From assembly GCF_022063185.1 (NCBI RefSeq), contig NZ_CP091913.1, forward strand, positions 760,501 to 824,500: a stretch of DNA of 64,000 nt. Direction: 5' to 3'. The stretch comes from Nostoc sp. UHCC 0870. GTDB lineage: Bacteria > Cyanobacteriota > Cyanobacteriia > Cyanobacteriales > Nostocaceae. Below are positions 28,101-35,800 of the stretch, piece by piece. Positions within the stretch are counted from its first letter, which is position 1, and every line of letters begins with the position of its first letter. The notes under the pieces are model-generated. The model saw only the letters and a list, made by a program, of their open reading frames with translations, was not told the origin of the DNA and did no database searches. The position numbers and the translations under genes are program-made.

Positions 28101-29722
28101 TCCGCTTAAATAGCACTAACTATGTTTCGGAAAAAACAAAACAAGCCTTTGAAAAATCTCTACAAATGCCGGTGAAAGTCACATCGCCTCTAAGCAACGG
28201 TAATCAAGAGAAAAAACTAACAGAATATCACCCAGTCAAATTAACCCAGTCTTCACATTCTCAAGAAAACAGTAACGATTTCCTGACGCATAACTCTAAT
28301 ACACAAAATGGGTTATCAGTCAATAATGGAGTGAAGATGTCATCTTCTCAAAATGGACTACAACCAGACAAATTGCTGATTCAACCTCTGGAATCAACTT
28401 CGGAAGTATCTATGAGTTATCAAAAAATTATCGATAGCTTAGAATACACACTCATAGAATTTAATCGTCATCAACGTAGTGTTTTACAGGTTCATGAACA
28501 ATCTTTAAAACATCAAACAGAATATACCAAAACTTTCTTCCAACTAATGCAGCAACAGCAAGCATTGTGGGGAAATGCTAAATTCACTGAGGAACAAGCA
28601 CAAACACAGCAACTAGCAATCTCCAGTTCCGAACGTAGCATGATGCGGTTTCACGATCATCAAGCTGAAAGTCTCCGCATCCATGAACAATATCTGAATT
28701 ATCAGCAGGGATACACCAACCAATTTTTCCAGTTAATCCAGCAAAATAGTCTCGTATCACTGCTAGATGAGCCAGAAAATCTTGCTAACCACAGTATTGT
28801 TGAACATCATCCGGTTTTGGTAACAAACGGGGCTGTTTCTGTAGCCAGTAACGGTGTTGTCACTCACTCTGAGCTACTATCTAATGGTCATGGTCATGGT
28901 CATGGTAACGGTAACGGTAATGGTCATGGCACAAGTAACGGTGCAAATCATCAAGCACAACCAGTTCTAGAAATTATCACACCTATAGAAAATCATCCTG
29001 CAATCACGACGGTAGCATCTCCATCACCAATAGTCATTGATGAAGCTATTCTGAGTCAAACTCTGCTCAACGTTGTCAGTGATAAAACTGGCTACCCAAT
29101 TGAGATGTTAGAGCTATCGATGGATATCGAAGCAGATTTGGGGATTGATTCAATCAAACGTGTGGAAATTCTCGGAGGATTACTCGAACTCTACCCTGAT
29201 TTACCTAAACCAAATCCCGAAGAACTAGGACAGTTACGCACTCTCGGTCAAATAGTCGAGTATATGGGGGCTTTAGCACCAGGGATTGCAGGAGATGTAG
29301 AAACAGTCAAAGATGTGGAAGTAACATCTGATTCTTCTTCCATTCCGTCGGAAATTGACGTTATATCTTCCCCATCTTCTCTAGCTTCGCCATCGTCCCT
29401 ATCCTCCATTGATTTAACTAACCTTAGTCCAACTCTACTCAACATAGTGAGCGATAAGACCGGCTATCCAACCGAAATGTTAGATATGTCGATGGATATC
29501 GAGGCTGATTTGGGGATTGATTCTATCAAACGGGTAGAAATCCTAGGAGCATTACTAGAACTATATCCCGAACTACCCAAACCGAATCCAGAAGAACTAG
29601 GACAACTGCGGACTCTAGGAGAAATTGTTGCATATATAGAGCAACAGGTTGCAGGGGCGGAAAAAAAAAATGCTGTTGATAGAGACACAACAGAATACAT
29701 CTTCGCCACCTCAGCCTGCTGA
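25124..29722 (+). CDS. HglE/PfaA-type iterative polyketide synthase: KS-AT-ACP-ACP
   Basis: The 1532-residue protein starts with a short helical region, then a ketosynthase at residues 60-510 with catalytic C269 (DAACASS), H404 (EAHGTGT) and H444 (IGHTKAA). An acyltransferase follows at about 635-950 with S739 (GHSFGE) and H845 (AAFHTQ). Two related helical repeats lie at about 1105-1210, then a His/Gly/Asn-rich linker. Two nearly identical acyl carrier domains end it, with phosphopantetheine sites S1343 and S1467 in LGIDSIKR. This matches PfaA and the heterocyst-glycolipid HglE. It loads malonyl units and condenses them. The frame stops soon after a run of ten A (29661-29670); the ketoreductase part expected next lies in the following genes. 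No start other than ATG 25124 or 25127 is likely. Confidence 0.9.
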   Translation: MMSASRIEAGLTQLQDEVSNCEKALLKLIQVKKTMVNKTPLTNNTNMQRPQNDVAFPRPQTNIAIIGMASIFPESKNLQEYWEKIIHKVDCITDVPPSRWSIEDYYDPNPRTPDKTYCKRGGFIPDIDFNPMEFGLPPNTLEVTDVSQLLALVVAKAAMEDAGYGESRQFHRDIYDQLRDRTGVVLGVAIGRQLAVPLGTRLQYPVWEKALKSSGLSDEDTQTIIEKIKAAYVQWDENAFPGMLANVVAGRIANRLDLGGMNCVVDAACASSLSALKIAISELVEGRADMMITGGVDTDNSILAYMCFSKTPAVSPGEKVKPFDAESDGMMLGEGVGMLVLKRLEDAQRDNDRIYAVIKGIGTSSDGRYKSIYAPRSEGQIKALRRAYEDAGFSPASVGLMEAHGTGTMVGDPTEFASIKEFFGENNPKKQYIALGSVKSQIGHTKAAAGAASLIKTILALHHKVLPPTINVTKPHPKLDIDNSAFYLNTETRPWIKTDNQPRRAGVSSFGFGGTNYHVVLEEYKQEHQQPHRLHQTAQSILLFASTPEHLLSRCHDIRNQLQSDAGERHYRELVTASQSGEIPVANARVGFVADSLTQVREFLQIAIELLTNKPQEESWEHPQGIYYRKTGVSLGKVVALFSGQGSQYLEMGRELAINFPCLHQTYAQMDSLLSEDGLQPISQVVFPAPVFDSAEKAAQLERLQLTEYAQPAIGAFSAGLYKILQQAGLKPDFVAGHSFGELTALWAAGVLSESDYCFLVKSRGQAMAAPKDPQFEAGSMLAVKGDVDQIKERIKNFPQVSIANFNSHQQVVLAGTKAEIAKIEGTLKTQGFSTILLGVSAAFHTQLVAHAQKPFAKAIETVTFNQPQIPVYSNLTAKPYPSQPQEIQNILKEHLMNQVLFKQEIENIYAEGGDCFIEFGPRKVLTNLVKEILSDRPHIAVALNSNPAKNSDRTLREAVVQLRVAGLALQNIDSYQLETQIPEVTTNKVLNFRLNSTNYVSEKTKQAFEKSLQMPVKVTSPLSNGNQEKKLTEYHPVKLTQSSHSQENSNDFLTHNSNTQNGLSVNNGVKMSSSQNGLQPDKLLIQPLESTSEVSMSYQKIIDSLEYTLIEFNRHQRSVLQVHEQSLKHQTEYTKTFFQLMQQQQALWGNAKFTEEQAQTQQLAISSSERSMMRFHDHQAESLRIHEQYLNYQQGYTNQFFQLIQQNSLVSLLDEPENLANHSIVEHHPVLVTNGAVSVASNGVVTHSELLSNGHGHGHGNGNGNGHGTSNGANHQAQPVLEIITPIENHPAITTVASPSPIVIDEAILSQTLLNVVSDKTGYPIEMLELSMDIEADLGIDSIKRVEILGGLLELYPDLPKPNPEELGQLRTLGQIVEYMGALAPGIAGDVETVKDVEVTSDSSSIPSEIDVISSPSSLASPSSLSSIDLTNLSPTLLNIVSDKTGYPTEMLDMSMDIEADLGIDSIKRVEILGALLELYPELPKPNPEELGQLRTLGEIVAYIEQQVAGAEKKNAVDRDTTEYIFATSAC
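29661..29670 (+). promoter_or_regulatory. A10 run at the junction of two synthase frames, possible slippage site
   Basis: Ten consecutive A lie between GGGGCGG and TGCTG. Reading with ten A ends the upstream gene 17 codons later. Reading with nine A continues straight into the pseudo-KR frame and gives one protein of 1787 residues. Runs of this length are known sites of RNA polymerase slippage, and also of sequencing and replication errors. The last A is also the first base of a possible ATG start for the next gene. Confidence 0.55.
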
Positions 29723-30488
29723 AATGAAGGAGACGGGGGAAGAGTTAATCCCATCCCCCACCCCTAATTCCCCAGCTTTAATTTTTCGCAATCCCGTTAA
29801 ACTTAAGTTTCTTCCTGAACCGGATGTTTTAGAGTGCGCCTTACCTGATCAACATATCGCTTTGTTGACTGATGATGGCTCATTAACAACAGCAAAACTA
29901 GCTGAGGCTCTTTGTCAGCGTGGGTGGAAAACCGTTGTCTTAACTTTTCCTCAAACCGTGATGGAGAAACAATCTCCTTTACCTGAAGGAATCAATCGGG
30001 TAGTGCTGACAGATTGGAGTGAAGAGCATCTGCAAAAACAATTAGCTGCGATCGCTACTAATTATGGTCAGATTGCTGCATTTATCCACTTGAATCCCAC
30101 CAGCCACCCCCAAATAAGCGGTGTCCATTATCTGGAATCAGAAAAAGCCCTCCTCCGCCATGTCTTCCTCATCGCCAAACATCTCAAACAGCCATTAAAC
30201 CAAGCCGCACTTTTAGGGCGCAGTTGTTTTCTCACTGTTGCTCGCCTAGATGGGGAGTTTGGATTCAAACAAAACACTAACTTTGGTGCAATTAGCGGCG
30301 GTTTGTTCGGACTAACTAAAACTTTGAACCAGGAATGGGAATCGGTATTTTGTCGAGCTATAGACCTCAGTCCTGATTTAAATGAGCAAACATCAGTAGA
30401 GTATATCCTTGCAGAACTTTACGACCCCAATAGATTGATTGTGGAAGTAGGATATACCGCACAGGGAAGAGTGACTTTGGTTTCTTGA
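29670..30488 (+). CDS. Pseudo-ketoreductase (structural KR half) of the synthase
   Basis: The 272-residue product carries HIALLTDDGSLTTAKLAEAL, then FLTVARLDGEFGF and GGLFGLTKTLNQEWESVFCR followed by AIDLSPDLNE. This is the non-catalytic, SDR-like region that precedes the true ketoreductase in PfaA-type synthases. In many relatives it is part of the same chain as the KS-AT-ACP module. Here it starts either by reinitiation at ATG 29670 (preceded by GGGGCGG) or as a frameshift fusion with the upstream protein; the two frames overlap by 53 bases. It ends in the natural linker between pseudo-KR and KR. It has no active-site tyrosine pattern of its own, consistent with a structural role. It may match the gene called hglF in Anabaena, which I cannot verify. 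Confidence 0.75.
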   Translation: MLLIETQQNTSSPPQPAEMKETGEELIPSPTPNSPALIFRNPVKLKFLPEPDVLECALPDQHIALLTDDGSLTTAKLAEALCQRGWKTVVLTFPQTVMEKQSPLPEGINRVVLTDWSEEHLQKQLAAIATNYGQIAAFIHLNPTSHPQISGVHYLESEKALLRHVFLIAKHLKQPLNQAALLGRSCFLTVARLDGEFGFKQNTNFGAISGGLFGLTKTLNQEWESVFCRAIDLSPDLNEQTSVEYILAELYDPNRLIVEVGYTAQGRVTLVS

Positions 30489-30581
30489 GGGATTGGGGAG
30501 AAATCAAGTCAAAAGTCAAAAGTCAAAAGTCAAAATTAATTAAATAACTCCTAGGGATTGGGGACTGCGTAAAATTCTTCC

Positions 30582-30705
30582 TTATCGTAAATTCAAGGGT
30601 TTAAGACCCCTAGGTCTACACGTAGTATCAGTTGAGTTGGGGTTTAAATCCCTAACTCCAACTGTCTTTAATTTTGAATTTTGAATTTTGAATTTTGAAT
30701 TGTTA
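30582..30705 (+). repeat. 120-bp dispersed repeat between pseudo-KR and KR genes
   Basis: The block starts TTATCGTAAATTCAAGGG, contains ACACGTAGTATCAGTTGA and CTCCAACTGTCTTTAATT, and ends in TTTTGAA tandem units. A copy with few differences lies at 50755-50872. It occupies most of the 273-base gap between the two halves of the ketoreductase region. Upstream of it lies an AGTCAAA tandem array (about 30505-30535). No gene is present in the gap. Confidence 0.8.
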
Positions 30706-30761
30706 ATTTCCTTGTCTCCCTTCTCTCAACAAAAAATATTTACGTTGACAGCGAGTGAACA

Positions 30762-32465
30762 ATGATTGATAATACTTCCGTTTTTCTTGTCAGTGGTGGT
30801 GCAAAAGGGATAACTGCTGAGTGCGTCATCAATCTAGCACAGCGTTATCAATGCAAATTTATTCTTCTCGGTCGCTCTACCCCCGAACCTGAACCGGTAT
30901 GGGCTGAGGGTTGCGGGAATGAGGGAGAATTGAAAAAGCGGATTATGGAGTATTTTCTCGCCCAAGGAGAAAAGCCAACACCGGCGATGGTGCAGAAAAA
31001 GTTCCAGGCGATTTCATCTCAGCGAGCAATTACCACCACTCTCAAGGCGATTGAGGAGACAGGTGGAGAAGCCGAGTATTTGAGTGTGGATGTCACTGAT
31101 GCGATCGCCTTATCAGAACAGCTAACTGGTGCAGTTGAACGTCTAGGAGCAGTTACAGGTATTATTCATGGGGCTGGAAATCTCGCAGATAAGCGGATTG
31201 AGAAAAAAACAGTTCAGGATTTTGAGACTGTTTATGCTGCTAAAGTCAAAGGTTTAGCCAATTTACTGCGGTGCGTACCACCTAACCAACTACGTCATTT
31301 AGTCTTATTTTCCTCCGTGGTTGGGTTTTATGGCAATGTAGGACAGGCTGATTATGCGATCGCTAATGAAATTCTCAATAAATCAGCCCATCTTGTTAAA
31401 CTCAACCATCCCAATTGTCATGTTGTCGCCATTAATTGGGGGCCTTGGGACAGTGGGATGGTATCACCAGAGTTAAAGAAAGCCTTTGCTGAACGCAATA
31501 TTCAGACAATTCCCATTGACATTGGCACACAAATGCTAGTTGATGAACTCGCACCCACAAACCACAACACCGTACAAGTAGTAATTGGTAGCCCCCTCAC
31601 TTATACACCAGAAGCCTTAGATCCTCAGTTGAAAACCTATCGTATTCAGAGACAGTTAAAATTAGCAGCAAATCCTTTTTTACAAGACCATGTAATTGCC
31701 GGTAATCCAGTTTTACCAGCCACCTGTTCTATTGCCTGGATTGCTAATACCTGTGAACAACTATATCCTGGTTATAAATTCTTTAGTTGCTCCCAGTTTA
31801 AAGTATTAAAGGGCATTGTTTTTGATGGTAATCAGTCCAATGAATATACTTTAGACTTGACAGAAGTTGCTAAAACTGAACAAAATGAAATCGAATTTGA
31901 TGCTCAAATCTGGAGTAAACAATCTGGAAAAATTCGCTATCATTTTAGTATTCATATTCAACTGAAAAAGCAAACTCCACTTGCTCCTACGTATCAGTTA
32001 TTTGATCATGAGCAGAAAGTAACCAAGGGTAGCCAGTCATTTTATCAAAATGGCAGAGCCAGCTTGTTTCATGGATGTGCTTTTCAGGGTGTAAAAGAAG
32101 TTTTAAATATCAGCCCAGAAAAGTTAACGCTAGAATGCGTATTACCAGATTTAGAAACAAGACAACAAGGTCAATTTCCAGTACAAAACTTCAACCCTTA
32201 TATTATTGATGTTCAGATCCACCCATTTTGGATTTGGACACAGCATTTTCATCAAGTCGGTTGTTTACCTTCAGAAATAAAAACTTTTGAACAATTTGCA
32301 CCTATAGCATTTAATGAAAAGTTTTATATTTCCTGGGAAATAAAATCGAAGACAGAATCAGCCATAATTGCTGATGTGATAGCACACAACTTTTCAGGAC
32401 AAATATATACCCGCATGACTGCGGCTAAGGGAACAATTTTACCCAGAACTTTAGAAAAAATTTAA
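30762..32465 (+). CDS. Ketoreductase-dehydratase protein (KR-DH) of the synthase
   Basis: The 567-residue protein starts with an NADPH-binding SDR ketoreductase (VFLVSGGAKGITAECVINLA). It has a conserved serine region SSVVGFYGNVGQ and the tyrosine in GQADYAIANEILN. From about residue 300 a hot-dog-type dehydratase follows (NPFLQDHVIAGNPVLPATCS, with its histidine in QDHVI, then SQFKVLKGIVFDG). This is the KR plus C-terminal dehydratase arrangement of PfaA/hgl systems. It reduces the 3-ketoacyl-ACP and removes water. ATG 30762 begins exactly at the SDR domain. The next gene follows by 46 bases. Confidence 0.88.
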   Translation: MIDNTSVFLVSGGAKGITAECVINLAQRYQCKFILLGRSTPEPEPVWAEGCGNEGELKKRIMEYFLAQGEKPTPAMVQKKFQAISSQRAITTTLKAIEETGGEAEYLSVDVTDAIALSEQLTGAVERLGAVTGIIHGAGNLADKRIEKKTVQDFETVYAAKVKGLANLLRCVPPNQLRHLVLFSSVVGFYGNVGQADYAIANEILNKSAHLVKLNHPNCHVVAINWGPWDSGMVSPELKKAFAERNIQTIPIDIGTQMLVDELAPTNHNTVQVVIGSPLTYTPEALDPQLKTYRIQRQLKLAANPFLQDHVIAGNPVLPATCSIAWIANTCEQLYPGYKFFSCSQFKVLKGIVFDGNQSNEYTLDLTEVAKTEQNEIEFDAQIWSKQSGKIRYHFSIHIQLKKQTPLAPTYQLFDHEQKVTKGSQSFYQNGRASLFHGCAFQGVKEVLNISPEKLTLECVLPDLETRQQGQFPVQNFNPYIIDVQIHPFWIWTQHFHQVGCLPSEIKTFEQFAPIAFNEKFYISWEIKSKTESAIIADVIAHNFSGQIYTRMTAAKGTILPRTLEKI

Positions 32466-32511
32466 ACATAAATTTGCAATTGAATAAACACATAACACTT
32501 TGAGGAGCTAA

Positions 32512-35500
32512 GTGGTGGAAGAGTTTACACAAAATAAAATTACCAAAATAGCAATTGTAGGTATGGATTGCTATTTTGGTGGTAATTGCCAAGGATTAGA
32601 TAATTTTGAACGCAGTATTTATGAAGGAAAACAACACTTTATTCCCGTACAGACTCAAAGATGGGAAAAGAAAATTTCCACATTAGGTGCATATATTCAA
32701 GAGTCTGAAATTCATAATCTCAGGTTACAAATACCACGAGAGGATGTAGACAATTTCCATCCTCATGAACTTTTGATGCTCAAGGTAGCTGATAATGCTC
32801 TTAAAGATGCAGGCTTGTCTCAAGGGAGCAGAATCGCAGTAATTATCACTACTTCCAAAGCACTTGCTCTGCCTCATCTACAAAGCAATGGGCAATTAGA
32901 AACTACTAAAGGTAGTGAATACCCAATTTATCTAGAAAATAAAATTGCTGACTATATTGCCAAACTGTGCAATTTTACTGGACCTACATTCACATTAACT
33001 GCTGAACAAAATTCTGTTTTCAAAGCGTTAGAAATTGCCCAAAAATTACTCACAATTAAAGAAGTAGATGCTGTTTTAGTGGGTGCAGTCGATTTGCTAG
33101 AAGGTAGTTCTAGTGTTGCGCTCCAAAATGAAACAGCAAAAGTCAATACAGGCGTAAATACTCTTAGTTACGATCAAAACGTCAATGGCTGGATGGTAGG
33201 AGAAGGTGCTGCGGCTGTGGTGTTGAAACTCCACGAAACAGCAAAACAAGATAACAATCGCATCTATGCAGTAATTGATGCTCTCAGCCTGATAGAAGAT
33301 GCAAAATTCAAAATTTACTCACTTCCTCCTACCCCAGATGCTGAAGCTGTAACACAAGCTTGTCAAAAGGCTTTTTGTTTAGCAAATATCCAACCCACAG
33401 ACATCAACTATTTAGAAGTTGTAGGTAGTGGTATTCCCCAACAAGATGAGTCAGAAATTCGGGGTTTACTCCAAGCCTATCGGACAGGTGAAGCCAGTCT
33501 CAGTTGTGCAATAGGTAGTGTTAAAGCCAATATCGGCCATACCTACGCCGCATCAGGAATAGTTAGTCTAGTTAAAACAGCACTCTGTTTGTATCACCGT
33601 TACATTCCCGCAGTTCCTCAGTGGACTAGTCCCAAAATGCCAGAAGTTTGGCAGGATAGCCCATTTTATGTGGCTACTGAATCGAAACCCTGGTTTTTAG
33701 AAACAGGAGCTACCAGAAGGATAGCAGCTATTAACGGCATGGAGATGGATGGGAGTTATGCTCATTTAATTTTGTCAGAGGAAATGAGTCAAACGACTTA
33801 CAGCAGCAAATATTTAGAGCAAATGCCTTATTATATGTTTGCGATCGCTGCTGATGATCAAGCAACTTTATTAGAGCAAATCCATACTCTCAAGCAAACT
33901 ATCGAAGATTGCTCTTCTTTAGCATCAGCCGCCAACCTCACTTTTACAGCTTATCAACAGCGTCAGCAGTCTACTTATGCTCTAGCCATTCTCGGACGGA
34001 ATCAAGATGAATTAACACGAGAAATTCAACGCGCAATGGAGGGTGTTACTGTTGCTTTCGAGACAGGTAAAGACTGGCTAACTCCTCTAGGTAGTTACTT
34101 TACAGCCCAACCATTAGGTAAACAAGGTCAAGTAAGTTTTGTTTATCCTGGTTCATTCAATTCTTATATAGGATTAGCTCGCAATCTCTTCCGCTTATTT
34201 CCTGATATCTATGATGATCTAGTAATTAAGAGCCTTTATAAACGTGTCGCGAATATAGAGAAACTGCTCTATCCCAGAAGCTTGAAAAAACTTTCTAAAA
34301 AGCAACTAGAAGTTCTGGAACAGAAATTAATAGATGATCCCATAACTATGCTCGAATCTGAAGTCGGTATTGCTGGACTAATGACGAGCATTTTGAGGAA
34401 TTATTTCCAACTGCAACCCCAGTCTGTCTTTGGCTATAGCCTGGGTGAAAATAGCATGATGTTTGCTCAAGGTATCTGGAATGAATTCAATCAAAGTAGT
34501 GAAGGCTTAAATACATCTCCGCTGTTTAAAACTCGGCTATCTGGCCCTAAGAATGCAGTGCGTGAATATTGGGGTTTGCCCTTAATGCCAGATGATTACC
34601 AAGACAAAACATTTTGGAGTAATTATGTACTTTTATGTCCAGTATCACGCATTCAAGAAGCTCTTAAACAGGAAAATCGTGTTTATTTGACTTTGATTAA
34701 TACACCAGACGAGGCAGTAATTGCAGGTGAGACAGAAGCTTGTCAGAGAGTGATTCAAGCCCTAAATTGTCATGCTCACCATACCCCCATCAACCATGTG
34801 ATTCATTGCCAGCCAATGCACTCTGAGTACAATGAACTCGTTAAAATCAACTCCTTAGCTGTTCAAAACGTACCCAATACTATTTTTTATTCTGCCGCAG
34901 AATACGCACCCATTACTCTTAACAGTCAGTCTATTGGTCACAATATTGCTAAAACTCTATGCCAACATTTAGACTTTCCCAAGTTAATTAACAGCGTCTA
35001 CAATGATGGCAGCAAAATATTTATTGAAGTAGGTGTTGGTAGCAACTGTTCAAGATGGATTGGTGAAACTCTTAAACAAAAATCACATCTTGCAGTTTCT
35101 CTTAATCGCAGAGGTATGGACTCTCATACTTCTATTTTAAGGGCGTTATCCAAGCTCTTAAGTCATCGAGTGAATCTGGATTTATCACCGCTATATTCTC
35201 CTCTAAATTTAGATAATTACAAAACTAGCAACACATCCTTTAAGGTCAAAAATCAGCCCATTATCGAACATGATTTTTCCCCCTTGCTAATTAATACTGC
35301 TCCTCAACAGCAGGATGAATTACTGATATCTAGGCAGGCTGAACAAGTTAATTTTGCTGTAAATCATAACAGTATTGGATCTGTGCAAACGAACTTAAAA
35401 TTTAACGTGGTTTATGAAGATATGCAAACCCAAAGTTATCAGACAAATGGTAATCAATCTCTTGGCTTATTAGAACGCGATCGCCTAGAGTCGGGCGTAA

Positions 35501-35787
35501 CCTATCGTGATTTTAAAGCCGATGATCATCTAAAACATGAAGAAGTATTCATTCCAGCAGGAGAAGATGAGCCAAATCCTCTTAATTATGGCTTAGATAT
35601 ACACAAATCTGTTGATGAAAACTCTTTACCAAATTTACGTAGTCTCTACTATCAAAAACTCAAAGAAAACGTTGATAGCATGACTAAAGCTCATGCAAGT
35701 TTTTTACAGAACCGACAGGAATCTCTAAACCAAATTAGCACTATTATTCAGCAACAGCTAGCTTTGTCATACAAATTATTTGAATGA
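32512..35787 (+). CDS. PfaB-like protein: inactive ketosynthase plus acyltransferase
   Basis: The 1091-residue protein has a ketosynthase-like half (KIAIVGMDCYFGGN; GWMVGEGAAAVVLKL; IGSVKANIGHTYAASG). At the active-site position of that half the cysteine is replaced by glutamine (Q166 in TAEQNS), and the HGTGT motif is lost. An acyltransferase half follows, with S643 in GYSLGEN and H770 in PMHSEY. The C-terminal 60 residues form a helical motif like those in the first synthase protein. This is the layout of PfaB. The acyltransferase may select or release chains while the KS half serves as a scaffold or chain-length partner. The GTG start at 32512 has a strong GAGGAG site; GTG 32515 is an alternative. 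It is co-directional and closely spaced with both neighbours. Confidence 0.85.
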   Translation: MVEEFTQNKITKIAIVGMDCYFGGNCQGLDNFERSIYEGKQHFIPVQTQRWEKKISTLGAYIQESEIHNLRLQIPREDVDNFHPHELLMLKVADNALKDAGLSQGSRIAVIITTSKALALPHLQSNGQLETTKGSEYPIYLENKIADYIAKLCNFTGPTFTLTAEQNSVFKALEIAQKLLTIKEVDAVLVGAVDLLEGSSSVALQNETAKVNTGVNTLSYDQNVNGWMVGEGAAAVVLKLHETAKQDNNRIYAVIDALSLIEDAKFKIYSLPPTPDAEAVTQACQKAFCLANIQPTDINYLEVVGSGIPQQDESEIRGLLQAYRTGEASLSCAIGSVKANIGHTYAASGIVSLVKTALCLYHRYIPAVPQWTSPKMPEVWQDSPFYVATESKPWFLETGATRRIAAINGMEMDGSYAHLILSEEMSQTTYSSKYLEQMPYYMFAIAADDQATLLEQIHTLKQTIEDCSSLASAANLTFTAYQQRQQSTYALAILGRNQDELTREIQRAMEGVTVAFETGKDWLTPLGSYFTAQPLGKQGQVSFVYPGSFNSYIGLARNLFRLFPDIYDDLVIKSLYKRVANIEKLLYPRSLKKLSKKQLEVLEQKLIDDPITMLESEVGIAGLMTSILRNYFQLQPQSVFGYSLGENSMMFAQGIWNEFNQSSEGLNTSPLFKTRLSGPKNAVREYWGLPLMPDDYQDKTFWSNYVLLCPVSRIQEALKQENRVYLTLINTPDEAVIAGETEACQRVIQALNCHAHHTPINHVIHCQPMHSEYNELVKINSLAVQNVPNTIFYSAAEYAPITLNSQSIGHNIAKTLCQHLDFPKLINSVYNDGSKIFIEVGVGSNCSRWIGETLKQKSHLAVSLNRRGMDSHTSILRALSKLLSHRVNLDLSPLYSPLNLDNYKTSNTSFKVKNQPIIEHDFSPLLINTAPQQQDELLISRQAEQVNFAVNHNSIGSVQTNLKFNVVYEDMQTQSYQTNGNQSLGLLERDRLESGVTYRDFKADDHLKHEEVFIPAGEDEPNPLNYGLDIHKSVDENSLPNLRSLYYQKLKENVDSMTKAHASFLQNRQESLNQISTIIQQQLALSYKLFE

Positions 35788-35800
35788 GAGGTTGAAATAA

